A stretch of 64,000 nt of DNA from Pyricularia pennisetigena (Eukaryota; Ascomycota; Sordariomycetes; Magnaporthales; Pyriculariaceae). Below are positions 12,433 to 23,523 of the stretch, in pieces. The notes below the pieces were generated by a model that did not search any database, was not told where the DNA came from, and worked only from the letters and a program-made list of their open reading frames with translations. How positions within the stretch are numbered: the stretch's first letter is position 1; every line of letters begins with the position of its first letter. The stretch covers positions 6,387,302 to 6,451,301 of the forward strand of contig NC_043741.1 in assembly GCF_004337985.1 (NCBI RefSeq), written 5' to 3'. The position numbers and the translations under genes are program-made.

Positions 12433-14319
12433 TCAAGTCTTGTAAAGCAGGTCAAGGAAGCCATTGGCCAGCTCAACGACGACGCTCTTGTTGGGCAAGC
12501 TGCCGGCGACGCCATACAAAGCAGCCGAGTCGCCGACTGCCGCGCCCTTGGCGCCCTTGCCCTCGGCGATCCTAGCACGCTCCTTCTCGCGCTCGCCCTC
12601 GACGCAGGCCTCGAGGTCCGAGGCCAGGCGCTCCCAGACCTTAGCAGTGGGTAGAGTGAAGGCCACGTGCATGGCTGGCGGGTTCTGCAAGGAGTTGAGG
12701 TGCCAGCCTTTCTCGCCCATGGCATCGGCAATGTCGTAGATGTTGAGGTTGCGTGCGCGGAAGGCAACGACCGAGGAGAGGGGCTTGCCGATGATCTCGA
12801 GCTCGGCGGCCAGGCTGGGTGACGCGTTGATGTGGTCCACAAGCTTCTTGGCGGCGCCGACGATCTCGACGCAAGCGGCTAGGTATCCGGCCTCACCCAC
12901 GGCCATCATGCTGGCCCAGCAGCCCGCGATCAAGGCACCGGGTCGAGAGCCAGCAATTCCGGGGGAGGCGTAGACACCGCCGCTCCAGTCGGGGCACACA
13001 AAGTACTGATACTTGCGAAGTTCAGCGGTCCGGTAGAGCACAGTGCTGTTGCCCTTGGGGGCGAAGCCATACTTGTGAGTGTCGACGCTGATGGAGGTAA
13101 CGCCCTTCAACCGGAAGTCGAAAGGCCGGGTCTCGAAGCCGGCCCGCTCAAGGAAAGGAACCAAGAATGAACCTAGACAGCAGTCGACGTGGAGAGGAAT
13201 CTTGTAGCGGACTGCAAGCTTGGAAAGGCCTGAGATGTCGTCAATGATGCCATGAGGGAAGTTGGGTGCTGAGCCAACAAGCATAATGGTGTTGGCATTG
13301 ATCAGCCGGCGCACCCGAGAAACATCGACTTGGTAGTCGGGAGCTGGGCAAGCAACGAAGTTGACCTTGATCTTGTAGTATTCGGCAGCCTTCCGGAAAG
13401 CGGTATGGCTTGTCTCGGGAAGAATTCTGTGGAAAGAGATGGTGTTGTCAGTGCTGCTTTCTCTTATTAGACAACCAGACGGGCAAAACTTACATCTCAG
13501 GCTCGGTGACACCCCTTTCATTGTAGGCCTTTTGGCGGGCACTCAACACCGCCATCAGGATACTCTCGGTACCACCAGACGTCGAGACACCCGCAGCACC
13601 CACGGGGGCATTGAAGAGGGATAGGACCATGGCCACCACCTCAGCCTCCATCTTCCGCACGCCGGGGAAGACATCGGGGTGGATGGGGTTGGCAACAGTG
13701 AATTTGCCGTACGCCTCCGTTTGCAGACTCATGAGCTCGTCCTCGCCGTGGTAGACGGCACCCGAGACGTAACCATCCTCCCAACGCGTGTGGTCCATGT
13801 TGGCGAGCGACTCGAGCTCTGCGCGCACCGTCTCATGAGCCCAACCCTGTTTGGGAATTTGCAAGTAGCGCGGGGCCTCGGGCGGCGGCAGCGTCTTCTT
13901 GCTAAGCTTAGACAGAGCTGTATCAACCTGTGATCGCACCTTGTTGCGCACGCCGGGGGCGCGAAGTAGCCACCCGTACGCCGTGACCCGCACCGCAGCG
14001 TATAGCTCGGCAAGCCAGCCCAGGAGCCCACGACCCCGAAGTTTCCAAAAGGCGCGCCGCGTCCATCGTAGCACAAAGAGCGTGAAGACTATGTTTCGGA
14101 GCCTGCCAAAATCAATGTCTCAAGGTCAGTGACTATCATTTGGATACTGCGACTTATACGACCTAGGCCGAGGCCCTGAAGCAAACACAGATTAATGGTG
14201 CAGGGGCTCGAAACTCACAGGTCAATGCTCAGAAGCTGTACGACGCTGGTTGGTCTGTTTCTTTTGACACTGATAAGGCCATCTCTCAGGCTCTGCGGTA
14301 TCCTGGACGTTCCGGGCAT
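12433..14319 (-). CDS. DPL1: Sphingosine-1-phosphate (dihydrosphingosine-phosphate) lyase
   Basis: This pyridoxal-phosphate enzyme cleaves phosphorylated long-chain bases to an aldehyde and phosphoethanolamine, the exit step of sphingolipid breakdown at the ER. Exons 14319-14219, 14102-13494 and 13426-12433 close in frame to 567 aa, the usual length. The start ATG at 14319 opens MPGTSRIPQSL; the first intron splits the N-terminal membrane helix (SIDLLRNIVFTLFVLRW). Family landmarks are HPDVFPGVRKMEAEVV, STSGGTESILMAVLSARQKA, the LPETSHTAFRKAA segment, HVDCCLGSF and the PLP-lysine motif SVDTHKYGFAPKG (Lys about residue 355). The dispersed C-terminus with a charged GEREKERARIAEGKG stretch is normal. 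It is convergent with the dehydrogenase kinase. Confidence 0.95.
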
Positions 14320-15311
14320 CACGATTGTGAGGAGTGTATGGCGAAAGTATGTGTATCTTGGTGTCCCCTTGAGCAGCTTGCGCCGACAGTGGTGGGTCCT
14401 CGATCAAGACAAGCAAAGGGCAAGTAGGAGGGGGCGACTGGTGGCGTGTTGACTGTATGCTTAGCTTCGTGTTTATAATGCCTCTAATCAGGTCTTTGGG
14501 GTAATAAGAACTTGCGCTTGAACGAATTGCAATCGGGCGAAGATGCGGCAAGATCAGACCTTTTTATCATTTCGTTGTTGGTGATGACAAGAGCCGCGGT
14601 CGAAGGGGTACCTTGATTAGACTCTCCTTTACGCGCGTAACGCGTATGAAGTATGTGCATGCAATACGTTTTACGTTCTTCACTCCCAAATCCCAATCCT
14701 GTGGGGCAGGCAATTCTACCTATGATGCAAGGCGGGGTTTCCTAATTCATTTTTAGATAACAACATCAACACATTCATCTCTGTGTCTTCGTATTGCCGT
14801 ATCACCTGTGTGCAGGGCAAACTAACAAAGTTCCGGCAAGCCGGGAACGTATCTGAAGGTGGTGGCATGCACATTGAGTGGGTATTAAAAAATTCTCGCA
14901 ATTGCCCCTACTCTTGGGGTTAACCAGGTTATCTTCGACTGGAGCTGAAAAGTACACCTTTTGGGATCACTGTAATTGTACAGTCTGAGACGGTAATGAA
15001 GGGCAAAAACTAGGGCGAAATACTGGCTTTGCATAAGTTATAGAACGAATGTGTTTTCAAGAGTGCAAATATAATTTTATCTGGACTTGATGATGCCTAT
15101 CTTGTGCAAATCTATGTGAAAACCCATGACAAGACAATATTTCTCACCCTTGAAAACATCACCGTCCTGCTACTATTGGTGCACACCCTAGTTTTACCCT
15201 TTATTTACCGCATCAGACTGTATATGAAACGTCAACAAAGACTTATTTCATTGGATACATATGACTAATGTTACTGTTGGTTGATACGTAGACGCAAAAA
15301 AAAAAAAATCA
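14320..15311. other. Intergenic, no gene recognised
   Basis: This holds the upstream region of the sphingosine-phosphate lyase gene and, from 15296 to 15308, an A13 run. On the minus strand that run is a T13 stretch, directly downstream of the tRNA and well placed as its RNA polymerase III terminator. Nothing else was recognised. Confidence 0.4.
15296..15308 (-). terminator. Pol III oligo-T terminator of tRNA-Leu
   Basis: Thirteen consecutive T residues on the minus strand begin 3 bases after the tRNA 3' end. This is the standard RNA polymerase III stop signal. Confidence 0.75.
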
Positions 15312-15444
15312 TGACAAGAGTGGGATTTGAACCCACGCCTCTTTCGAGACCAGAATGCTCCACATGTGAGGATGTGGAAGTTCACGAACTCAGATGTTCG
15401 GATAAACTTGAGTCTGGCGCCTTAGACCGCTCGGCCATCTTGCC
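15312..15444 (-). tRNA. tRNA-Leu (anticodon CAA) with intron
   Basis: On the minus strand the acceptor arms GGCAAGA and TCTTGTC pair fully (one G-U). The A box reads TGGCCGAGCGG and the B box GGTTCAAATCC. The anticodon stem pairs CCAGA with TCTGG, and the loop begins CTCAAG, giving anticodon CAA followed by G37. About 50 nt of intron follow position 37, the canonical position and typical of eukaryotic tRNA-Leu(CAA). A variable arm fitting a class II tRNA is present. A T13 run follows the 3' end. Confidence 0.95.
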
Positions 15445-16144
15445 GTTGAGATGTTGACGATTTGGTGCGTTTATAATCGGGGGCATTCGAAGTCCGTAGC
15501 AGTCGGAGACAAACCTAGGGTAACAAGGCTAGAACTTCCCGATTGATCAGGATAGATGATATGCTTTCGGAGTTGGACCTGAGCTCAGAGTTGAGGAGCA
15601 CCTAGGAAGTGCAAATGAATGGGCAATCATGTAAATCAGTTAGATAACTGACAAAATTTTTTGCATCGGGTCGTCCCAACTTAAACTTCTAAAATGCAGC
15701 AAGCCTGGCAAATGTAAATATTTGGCTCTATCCCAGGAAATTGTCGGGTCGCATTCTATTTCCACACTCATCAGGATATATCGTGGTGAAATCCGCCCAA
15801 ACCTCGTCAAACCATGCAAAAAAAGAAAACAGAAGACATGAGGGGGAAATCCCAACAAAACCCCATTATAACCCATTTGACGCCACTGTAGATCCGCTCG
15901 TTGCATAGTATACCACCAGCATAGTATACGTGGCGATGTATTTGTTGTGTTGCCGTTCAGCACTCGCCGATGAGGGCCATATAAGTGATGAGGCATGAAA
16001 AAGCAGGAGATGATAGAAAACCAAATGGATGATAAAGTTTTGAAGAGTTAAAAAGATAATAATGTGGGCTGCAGTATCCAAGGACGGTGATGAAGTGTAC
16101 TGAATATCTGCATATCTGCCGTCCTCGGCCCCTCAGGCGCCGTG
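15445..16144. other. Intergenic, no gene recognised
   Basis: This lies between the tRNA and the 3' end of the glycosyltransferase gene. Only short frames without protein-like composition are present. Confidence 0.4.
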
Positions 16145-17356
16145 TCATGACTTAGTGCCACGCCACTGCTTTTCGTATTTCGCTGCCTCGGCCTCGCATG
16201 CTGGGTAACCGACCTTGGGGCAGGCGGGAAATCTGACGACCATATCACCAGCCTGGTAGGCTTCCCCAGACTCTCCCGTGTCGTACGAGTTGATGTACCT
16301 TTGCGGTACGATTGCAAGCTTTGACAAGATGGTAGGATGCCATTGAACGATATGTTCCTATACCAAAATGTAACGGCGGGTTAGTGTATTGGTCCCTCCA
16401 AATGTTTGCTCCGTTAATCGCTGATGGTGTCACAGATCTTACCAAAGCATGCTCCTCAGCCTTTTGGAAGTTGTAGCTTCGGTAAATGGGATCAAACCAT
16501 GTCTCGAGGAAGAACTTAGCCCACTCTCCGTTGCGCACAATGAAGCTACCCACGGAAAGACCTGCTTTGTCCTGGGTCAGGACAAGATCGACATCCTCGC
16601 CCTTCAGGTGCGTGAACGTCTTGATAATGCTGTCGGGTGGCACTACCGGATGATCCTTGATCATCACATCTCCTATGGCCTTTGCATCCATTAACGACTC
16701 CTCCACCGTCGGCTCCATGTTGATGATAACTGTGTCATGGTCCAAGAACCAGAAGTAGGTTGCATCCGGGAACTTGGTGAGGGCGTGCCGCATAGCCACC
16801 ACTTTGGACCACGATGTGGGTGCGCCCTTGAGGTCGTACTCAAAGATGTCGGGAAACCACGTCTCGTAACCTATATTGGCCACCCATACCGGTCAGCTGG
16901 TGATCCATGTGGCAAGACTTGTATCTTTTTTTTTTTTTTTTGGACGAAAACATGCTGGCATGTCATTTGTAAAGACAGCAGACAAAAGTTCTCAGACGTA
17001 CCGTGCTTTCTGGCGTACATTAACCGGTTCTCCTTTAGAGTCTGCAGGTAGGAATTGCTGTGGAGGCCAGAGTCCATGACCGTGACGAGTACTGCTGGAG
17101 GGTTGCCCGTAGGAGCATGCGTAGTTATCGGGTGCTGTGTGCCACTACGCTTGATGCTCCTACTCGCTGTGCTGCCGCGAGATATCGAGGTGAAGAGGTA
17201 GAAGCATGCAAAGGTAATGACCGCGATTATCAGTCCTCCTCTTAACCTGATTCGCCGAAGGATGGGCGGTATATAGCCTGAGGAGGCTGATGGCGGCCTG
17301 GCCGGCTTATACCGCGCGGCATTTGAATCTTTGCGGGATGGATATGGCAGATGCAT
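16145..17356 (-). CDS. GT34 family glycosyltransferase (Mnn10/Mnn11/Gma12-like), Golgi type II membrane protein
   Basis: This family transfers galactose or mannose from a nucleotide sugar to N-glycan outer chains in the Golgi. Exons 17356-17002, 16870-16443 and 16357-16145 give 331 aa. The N-terminus is cytosolic and basic, followed by one hydrophobic anchor (GGLIIAVITFACFYLF, about residues 41-56) and a lumenal domain. The domain shows LKENRLMYARKHGYETWFP, the metal-binding DHD in FWFLDHDTVI, SVGSFIVRNGEWAKFFLETW, the EEHAL motif and QRYINSY. The second junction rebuilds EEHALEHIVQWHP exactly as in the family. Whether it is the Mnn10-, Mnn11- or Gma12-type enzyme cannot be decided by eye. 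Confidence 0.9.
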
Positions 17357-18656
17357 TGTGACCGACGCTTTCTATTCCCGGGGCGCTGCGGCCGTCTCGA
17401 TCCAAGATGATCGCTCAAGGTCGGGCGGCCAGGGCCGAGCCCGTCAGTTATTACAGACGCGTAGTCGGAGTCGAGGCTGATTTGCGAAACAGGCGTTCGC
17501 TTTCGTTGTCGCAGCGGGCGCCCTTGCGCGTTCGTGGTTGATCGAAGGTTGGCGCAACCACCAGGCGAGGTGATAAATCTGGGACGTCTAGCTGCTATTT
17601 GGTATAACGCGGACTTGAACCGCCTACGTGCTTTCTGGGCAGAGTCGACTCGGCGTCGTAATTTTGTCGCCCCGTGCGTGAGCTGAGGGTGAAAGAAGTG
17701 GACTGCGAAGGGGAAAAAAAAAAAAAAAATACATGCGCTGGCAGGAAAGTGCAATCTGGAGCCTTCCTATAGAGCTTGCGACACAATCGAAATTGGCGTC
17801 AGAAATGGGGCAAATATCGAGCTACTAGGTACCCTTGCGGCCAGATGGCCTAACGAATAGAACGCCGAATCAGAATTTGACAGTTTTCCGGGCAATACAG
17901 TTGGTTGGGTTCGAGGTCTTTTCCCCCGGACATCGTGTTTCTGTATTTATTTTCCTTTTCGTCATGTATTATCAGGGGATCTTATCAAATGCCAAAGGAA
18001 GCACTGTTACATCTGATTGTCCATTGGACCCTTTGAGCTTCATTACCCCTTTCCAAATCTAAAGCCAATCCTGGTAGAGCCAATAACTGCTGGCGACCGG
18101 ATCGGATGTGGGTCCCCCTGTCCCCTGACACCTGCCACTGTCCGTCAAGCGCACCTTGAGCGTACTCGTGAGGCATTAGTATCGATTCAAAGTATCCTAA
18201 AAGTTCGCTAGTCCAGCCTAACATTGCATCACCTGTTTTGAGCCATGATGCCACATAAATGTTTACTCGTATTTAAACGTGAACTGTATCGACAATCCCA
18301 GCATGACCACATCTTCCACAAGCGGATCAGAGATAGTTCCTGAAGAGTAGCAAAAGAGGTGCGCATAGTCTCCAAAGAAACTATGGCTTTGAAGGGCGTC
18401 GACAGATTTGTCCTGTCCCACAACGAGCACCGAAGCAAGACGCTTCAGCCCTCAGGGGCCATGACAAGATTCAATCTTTGCACGCAGACTAGTTGACACA
18501 ACATGGGGAGCAGGTTGAGGCAACTTAAGAGTGTGCAGGTAGGTTCATGTCGAGGAACGAGGCCGGATCCATAGTTCATATGCATGCGGGATGATAGGGC
18601 AATGACTTATTTCTCATAGCGTATCTAACTCCTCGAGGCGATGATGGAGTCACATG
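17357..18656. other. Intergenic, with tRNA-like relic near 17837
   Basis: A 513-nt open frame (17242-17754, minus) overlaps the start of the glycosyltransferase gene but looks non-coding. An A-rich run lies near 17714-17729. A degenerate tRNA-like sequence is described separately. No gene was recognised in the rest. Confidence 0.4.
17837..17930 (+). pseudogene. Degenerate tRNA-like sequence (tRNA-Arg-like relic)
   Basis: It starts GCGGCCAGATGGCCTAACGA, close to an A box of tRNA-Arg type, and 50 or so bases later has GGTTCGAGGTC, a B box with mismatches at its end. The 5' acceptor strand has no complementary 3' strand at the expected distance, and the D-loop reads GAATAGAACG where a functional gene would be expected to have more G. 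It is therefore a decayed or coincidental tRNA. Confidence 0.3.
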
Positions 18657-19763
18657 TCAATTATCGTGGCCCGCATCGTCTTGATAATCATCATCATCGT
18701 CGTCTTCATCTCCATGAATATCGGCCACCCTCTCACTAACCTTTTCGAGGACTCTGGAGCTCAACATGCTGATAACCTTCCATGTCGCCTGTAAATGGGT
18801 CAGATAAATATCCAACCTAATTCAGAAGGGAGAACTTACCACTAGGAATGTAAAAAGCCCGACCATAACCAGGGCAAGGTTGACACTTTCCAACCGATCG
18901 CGACCTCGCCGGTTTCCTGCATTACCAAGCATGCCGCCATTGCGAAAGTGCCACCATTGCCAAGGGCTCATCGCAAGCACCGTCTTGACAGCCCCTAGAA
19001 GCCCAAGCGACATGACACCTTTGATAAAGTGCAACGACCAAGTGTAGCTCTCCTGGTCTGCAGGGCCTCTGCGAAAGTCATCAAAATCATCTACCACTTC
19101 CCCTACCGCATCCATGAAAGTCCCCCAGGGGTCAACCCAGAGGTTGATGATGGGGTCGGCTACAAAGCCCATTATGAAAACTGTGATGAAGGCGACCAGT
19201 AAGGTGAGTATCGCGCGCGCGAGGCGACTCGATAGCCATGCCGACCACTGCAGCCGGTCCATGCGGTATTGAAACTTGCACGTGGGGCAGCTCCAGAAAT
19301 TTCGATCGTTCAGCGGCGCGGCCTGGCGCCATGCTTGCAGACAACCCTCGTGAACGTAACGTTGAGATCCTTTGCACTTGCACGGACTAATCAGACGTCC
19401 GAGTTCCGGGTCATCCGAGACGTATTTGACGCGGGGACGGGCGCCAAATACCGATGCCGTTGCACTGGTATCCATCTCGAACGTAGGGTTGACGGTATCG
19501 AAGCAAATTCGGCATGTTCGCGGTCTGTAGTAACGCTCCCGTCGTTGCTGTTGTTGGGTGCCTGGGCGAGATCCCGTTTCGGGCGACTCGTGTGTCGGCT
19601 GGGATGCTCCCACGTTCGCGGGCTTGGGGGCTGTTTGAGATGGACGGTGGCGAGTGCCATTTCCGCCAGGCTGATCAACAGGCTCCGCGGCCGATGTGTT
19701 AGAAGCAGGCGCTTCGCCCCAAGACCAGTCTTGCTGGGGATCAAACTGGCGTTGGGAATCCAT
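18657..19763 (-). CDS. RING-CH (RINGv, MARCH-type) membrane-bound E3 ubiquitin ligase
   Basis: Exons 19763-18840 and 18788-18657 give 351 aa. The first 80 residues are polar and low-complexity (Gln/Pro/Ser-rich). A RING-CH zinc finger follows with C84-x2-C87, C128-x-C130, H138-x2-C141 and C159-x2-C162; the fourth ligand is Cys and the fifth His, the C4HC3 order that defines the family. After it come hydrophobic segments near residues 180-203, 250-265 and 290-310 (for example LTLLVAFITVFIMGFV), so the finger should face the cytosol from an internal membrane. The C-terminal exon ends in a run of Asp residues. The substrate is unknown. It lies head to head with the proteasome gene across 0.66 kb. 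Confidence 0.9.
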
Positions 19764-20425
19764 GGGGGGTGGTAAGGTGGTGCATTAGATACACAAGCTG
19801 CGTAAGCTTGGGGTCCTGAAGAAATATGATGGAATGTGGACAAAGCCAAGTGTTCACATTGCGGAACCCATTGGAAAGTTACCGAATACAGCTGGCCACA
19901 TCCTGCGAGGCCGCGTGTACCGGAGACTAGTTACTCTGTGGTTTTGATGTAGTAAACACAAATCTAGAACTTCATCGCAACCTACTTAGAAAGGTAGAGA
20001 CAGTCATTGCGAAAAGAACTTTCAACTGGGGAAGAATTTTGAAAGAAATCATGCAGATTCCCCCAGTGCAATTTCTTGGTGTATCAACTTACATACTGTG
20101 TAGAGCTTCAGCTTGAGCCACCCAAAGCCACCTCACCTAAAGTGGTCCGTGTCCGTGGAAGGCGGGGGCCCCGTCCACCAGGCCAGCTCCGCCTAGAGCG
20201 GCGGGAGCTGACGCGCTGCGGTGCCTAAATCGATGAAAGCTTGCCTTTGTGAGCTGGACGAACAAGCTCTTACTGCCAACCTGGGAAGCCGTTTACCTTC
20301 ATAGCCACTTTCAATAGACGGGGCCCTTTTCAAACAACCGGTCACTAGAGAGCAAAGGATCTTCCAAATTCGTCAGTCTCAGTCTCATCAATCGAACGCC
20401 GTAAATCAAGGCAGGAATCGCAGCC
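19764..20425. promoter_or_regulatory. Divergent promoter between RING-CH ligase and proteasome alpha-2
   Basis: 662 bp separate two divergent start codons. A GC-rich patch lies at 20155-20225. No named binding site was recognised, and I see no yeast Rpn4-type element. Confidence 0.4.
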
Positions 20426-21571
20426 ATGGCGGACCGCTATTCGTTTTCCTTGACGACCTTCTCCCCCAGGTTAGCTAGCTTCCTTGCCATGCCATAGGGC
20501 CGACGCTTCTGTGATTGATCTCACGAGTACTGATGTTGCAATTACAGTGGAAAGCTTGTTCAAATTGGTGCGCGCCATATGTACCCCTAAACTTTCGGTA
20601 GATGACCTCCAACTGACCATGTATCATAGAGTATGCCCTGAATGCGGTCAACCAGGGTGTCACGGCGCTGGGAATCAAGGGTGGGTTCTATACCTTGTGC
20701 TCTCTCTATGGTGAGCATCTCATACAATGATGGCTTCTGACTTCGAACCAAAACAATGATAGCGACCAACGGCATTGTGCTCGCAACCGAGAAGAAGTCG
20801 TCCTCACCCCTCACCGACCCATCGTCCTTGTCCAAGATCAGCCTCGTCACCCCGAACATTGGTATGGTTTACGCCGGTATGGGTCCTGACTACAGGGTCC
20901 TGGTGGACAAGGCCCGCAAGGTCTCGCACTCTGGCTACAAGCGCATCTACAACGAATACCCGCCGACGAGGATATTGGTTCAAGACGTTGCGCGCGTCGT
21001 CCAGGAGGCTACACAGTCCGGTGGTGTTCGCCCCTACGGTGTTAGTCTGCTGATCGCCGGCTGGGACGAGGGTATCCTGCCTGAGGATGATGAGAGCGCC
21101 GGCGATAGGATGATTGAGGACGAGGATGGCGAGAAGAAGAAGATCTCGGGCAAGACTGGCGGCATCCTCAAAGGTGGCCCCATGTTGTACCAGGTCGACC
21201 CCTCTGGCAGCTACTTCCCGTGGAAGGCGACTGCTATTGGAAAGAGCGCCGCCTCGGCCAAGACATTCTTGGAGAAGAGGTACACCGAGGGTTTGGAGCT
21301 GGAGGATGCTGTGCATATTGCGCTACTCACCCTGAAGGAGACCATTGAGGGCGAGATGAACGGCGACTCGATCGAAATTGGTAAGCAACCGAGTACCTGA
21401 CATTTGCTTCTTCGCACAGAGACGTCAGTTCGCTAATTTGGTGAATTTATAGGCATTGTTGGCCCGCCTGCAGACCACCTACTGGGCGTGGAGGGTGTTG
21501 AGGGTGCTCAAGGGCCACGCTTCAGAAAACTAAGTCCCCAGGAGATCGAGGACTACTTGACGAACTTGTAA
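20426..21571 (+). CDS. PRE8: 20S proteasome subunit alpha type-2
   Basis: This is a structural alpha-ring subunit of the 20S proteasome. Exons 20426-20469, 20548-20567, 20630-20680, 20763-21380 and 21453-21571 close to 283 aa. The N-terminal alpha signature [24 protein letters not shown] is assembled from the first three exons; the second is only 20 nt. The alpha-2 landmarks [43 protein letters not shown] and [21 protein letters not shown] are present, as is the short C-terminal tail. A charged insertion (about 25 residues, [19 protein letters not shown] region) sits between GWDEG and [11 protein letters not shown], making the protein longer than the roughly 235-250 aa of most orthologues. 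It is convergent with the RCC1-repeat gene. Confidence 0.95.
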
Positions 21572-21716
21572 TGCGACGGAGCGGCAGTATTTTGATACCT
21601 GACCAACGACCTTACCAACCCTTTTGTACAGTAGACACAGCATAGAAGGTTACCAGCACAGAAGTGGGTTTGGGGCATGTGAATGACTTTTTTCATGAAT
21701 GGGTGGCATGTCTTCT

Positions 21717-22858
21717 TCAACTCAATTTTGTCGTGATGAAGGACGCTCTGGGGCTCGCGGCAACCCCTACTGGAGCTTCGTTTTCCAGGTTTAGGTTGAC
21801 CTTGATCCATGCGCCATTAGATTGGGCAGGAGAGTCTACTACGCCAAGCTGGCCGTTGGCGTTTTCCCCCGTGACAAAAACCTCCCCTTTATTGGTCAGC
21901 ACTATTGCGTGCGAATCTCCCACCGCGACATCCACTACATCACTGTCGTCCTGCACAACGACCGGTACCGGGCCCAGGGAAGGCGAGACACCTTCTATAA
22001 TTTGCTTCCGACCTGGGTGGCCACCCCAGCAATACAGATCATGTCCGCCAGTTATCGCTGCCAATGTGTAGCCACCCGCGGCTATCTTTATGATTTTGCC
22101 AGTGGGGAGCTCTTCCAAGTCGGTCACTCGTCCTGGAAGCGATGCGGGACTTGGAAACAGCAGAAAAGTCAGCAAGACCGGACAGATGGACATCGTTAAG
22201 ATGGCCTGTATCTACAACATGTAGGCATACCTTTCAGCAGATACTACGCGACCTAAGCATCCAGGATATCTCTCGTCGCCCCAAGTCCAGACCTCACCGG
22301 CGTTAGTCAAAACTGCGAAGCCTACGTCGTATGCTACGAACTTATCGATATACCCGACGAACTCGTGCGTCCTCGTGGGAGATGTTCCTGAGAGCGCTGA
22401 GTATATCGAATTGTATTGGCTCAGGTGAGTTGTGTCAACAAGCGCTGGGTGTCTTGCTAGGTAAGCGTTCGCCCTACGTGACATAAGTGTCTCATCGCTG
22501 TTACCTGCAGACTTTACCTATGACAGAATTGTTTGCCGCCAGGGCAAACCTCCCAAACTGCTCCCTAAAAGTTACATGCTCTTGAGGCACAGCGCCGGCA
22601 GTCTTGACCCCGCTGCAGGTCTCGACTTGTAACCAAATTCAGTCAGTCACAGCTTATGTACTATGAGCCACTTGAATGTCGTAGGCGTGACCACTTACCG
22701 TATGTATAAGTCAGGTATGGCTCGACTGCTTCTATTTTCTTGTCACTCAACGCATGGGTGAGCTTGTACAAGTCACCAGGCTGTTGTTGCTGTTGGTCCT
22801 CTAAAGAATGGAAGCACAGCTGGTTCCAGGCATTAAAGCCTGTCGCGTACAAGTTCAT
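21717..22858 (-). CDS. RCC1-repeat (beta-propeller) protein
   Basis: Exons 22858-22699, 22625-22518, 22456-22231 and 22149-21717 give 308 aa. The protein opens MNLYATGFNAWNQL, typical of a small fungal family of RCC1-like proteins, and contains repeat cores GEVWTWGDERYPGCLGR, AAGGYTLAAITGGHDLYCWGG and VAVGDSHAIVLTNKGEVFVTGENANGQLG. These would form part of a seven-bladed propeller, here incomplete in repeat number. The third exon needs the 61-nt intron 22517-22457, whose acceptor is CTTACCTAG; a shorter splice would break the frame. The function is not known. It shares a 665-bp divergent upstream region with Dicer-like 2. Confidence 0.85.
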
Positions 22859-23523
22859 TCTTTTGAAAGCTGTATGTCATCGGGAAGACCCGGCCGAAGA
22901 AGTGGTTACTATGGCTGTTGGCTTGCCTGGCAGATGCGATTAGTGCAGGGCAGGGTAGAGGAAATTCCTGGGCAATTGGACGTAAATTTCATTTACCTGT
23001 CCAAGCTTCCTGGCCTCCCTCACCAGCCCACCATCCTACCTACACGCCAAAACGCCTATGTACCCATTCACCACCTTTCAAACCCACTTGACATCAGTTT
23101 GGATATGCATACCTAGCTACTTGGATCAATTTACTTAGCTTGCATTCGTCAGTCTATTTTTAAGTGCATATAAGCCAGCAGGTGGCCTACCGTGGCGACA
23201 ACTGGTGCAATGGCGGGCCTCTTGCATTTCTCACGTAGTTCCCATTCGCTGCTCTGGAGAGTGTGCGACCCTCAAATCTTCAGCGTTCCTTACTAGATAT
23301 ACTGCAACAGTTTGCAGGTTTCCTAACCTTTTCGGCAACTTTTTTTTTCCTCTCTCTCTTTCTATCTTTTATTCAAACCACCACATTTAGCTTATTTCTG
23401 CTTACCAAACGGTGCAGGGAACTGTAATAATTTCTTGAACTCAGATCTGGAGATTCCCCGCTCTTGAGATTCATTAGTTCAATACACAGTCCACTGCCTA
23501 CCTTCCGTTCCTAAGTCACTCGA
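22859..23523. promoter_or_regulatory. Divergent promoter between RCC1-repeat gene and Dicer-like 2
   Basis: 665 bp lie between the two start codons. The side next to Dicer (23330-23400) is a CT-rich leader-like stretch. No defined site was recognised. Confidence 0.4.

Noticed and set aside
17242..17754. A 170-codon minus-strand frame overlapping the start of the GT34 gene
   Set aside because: It has no recognisable motif, begins with Phe runs from an A/T tract and overlaps a clear gene start.
22455..22525. Apparent frameshift or 13-nt intron in the RCC1-repeat gene
   Set aside because: A normal 61-nt intron (GTAAAG ... CTTACCTAG) restores the frame and rebuilds NNSVIARHPALVD.
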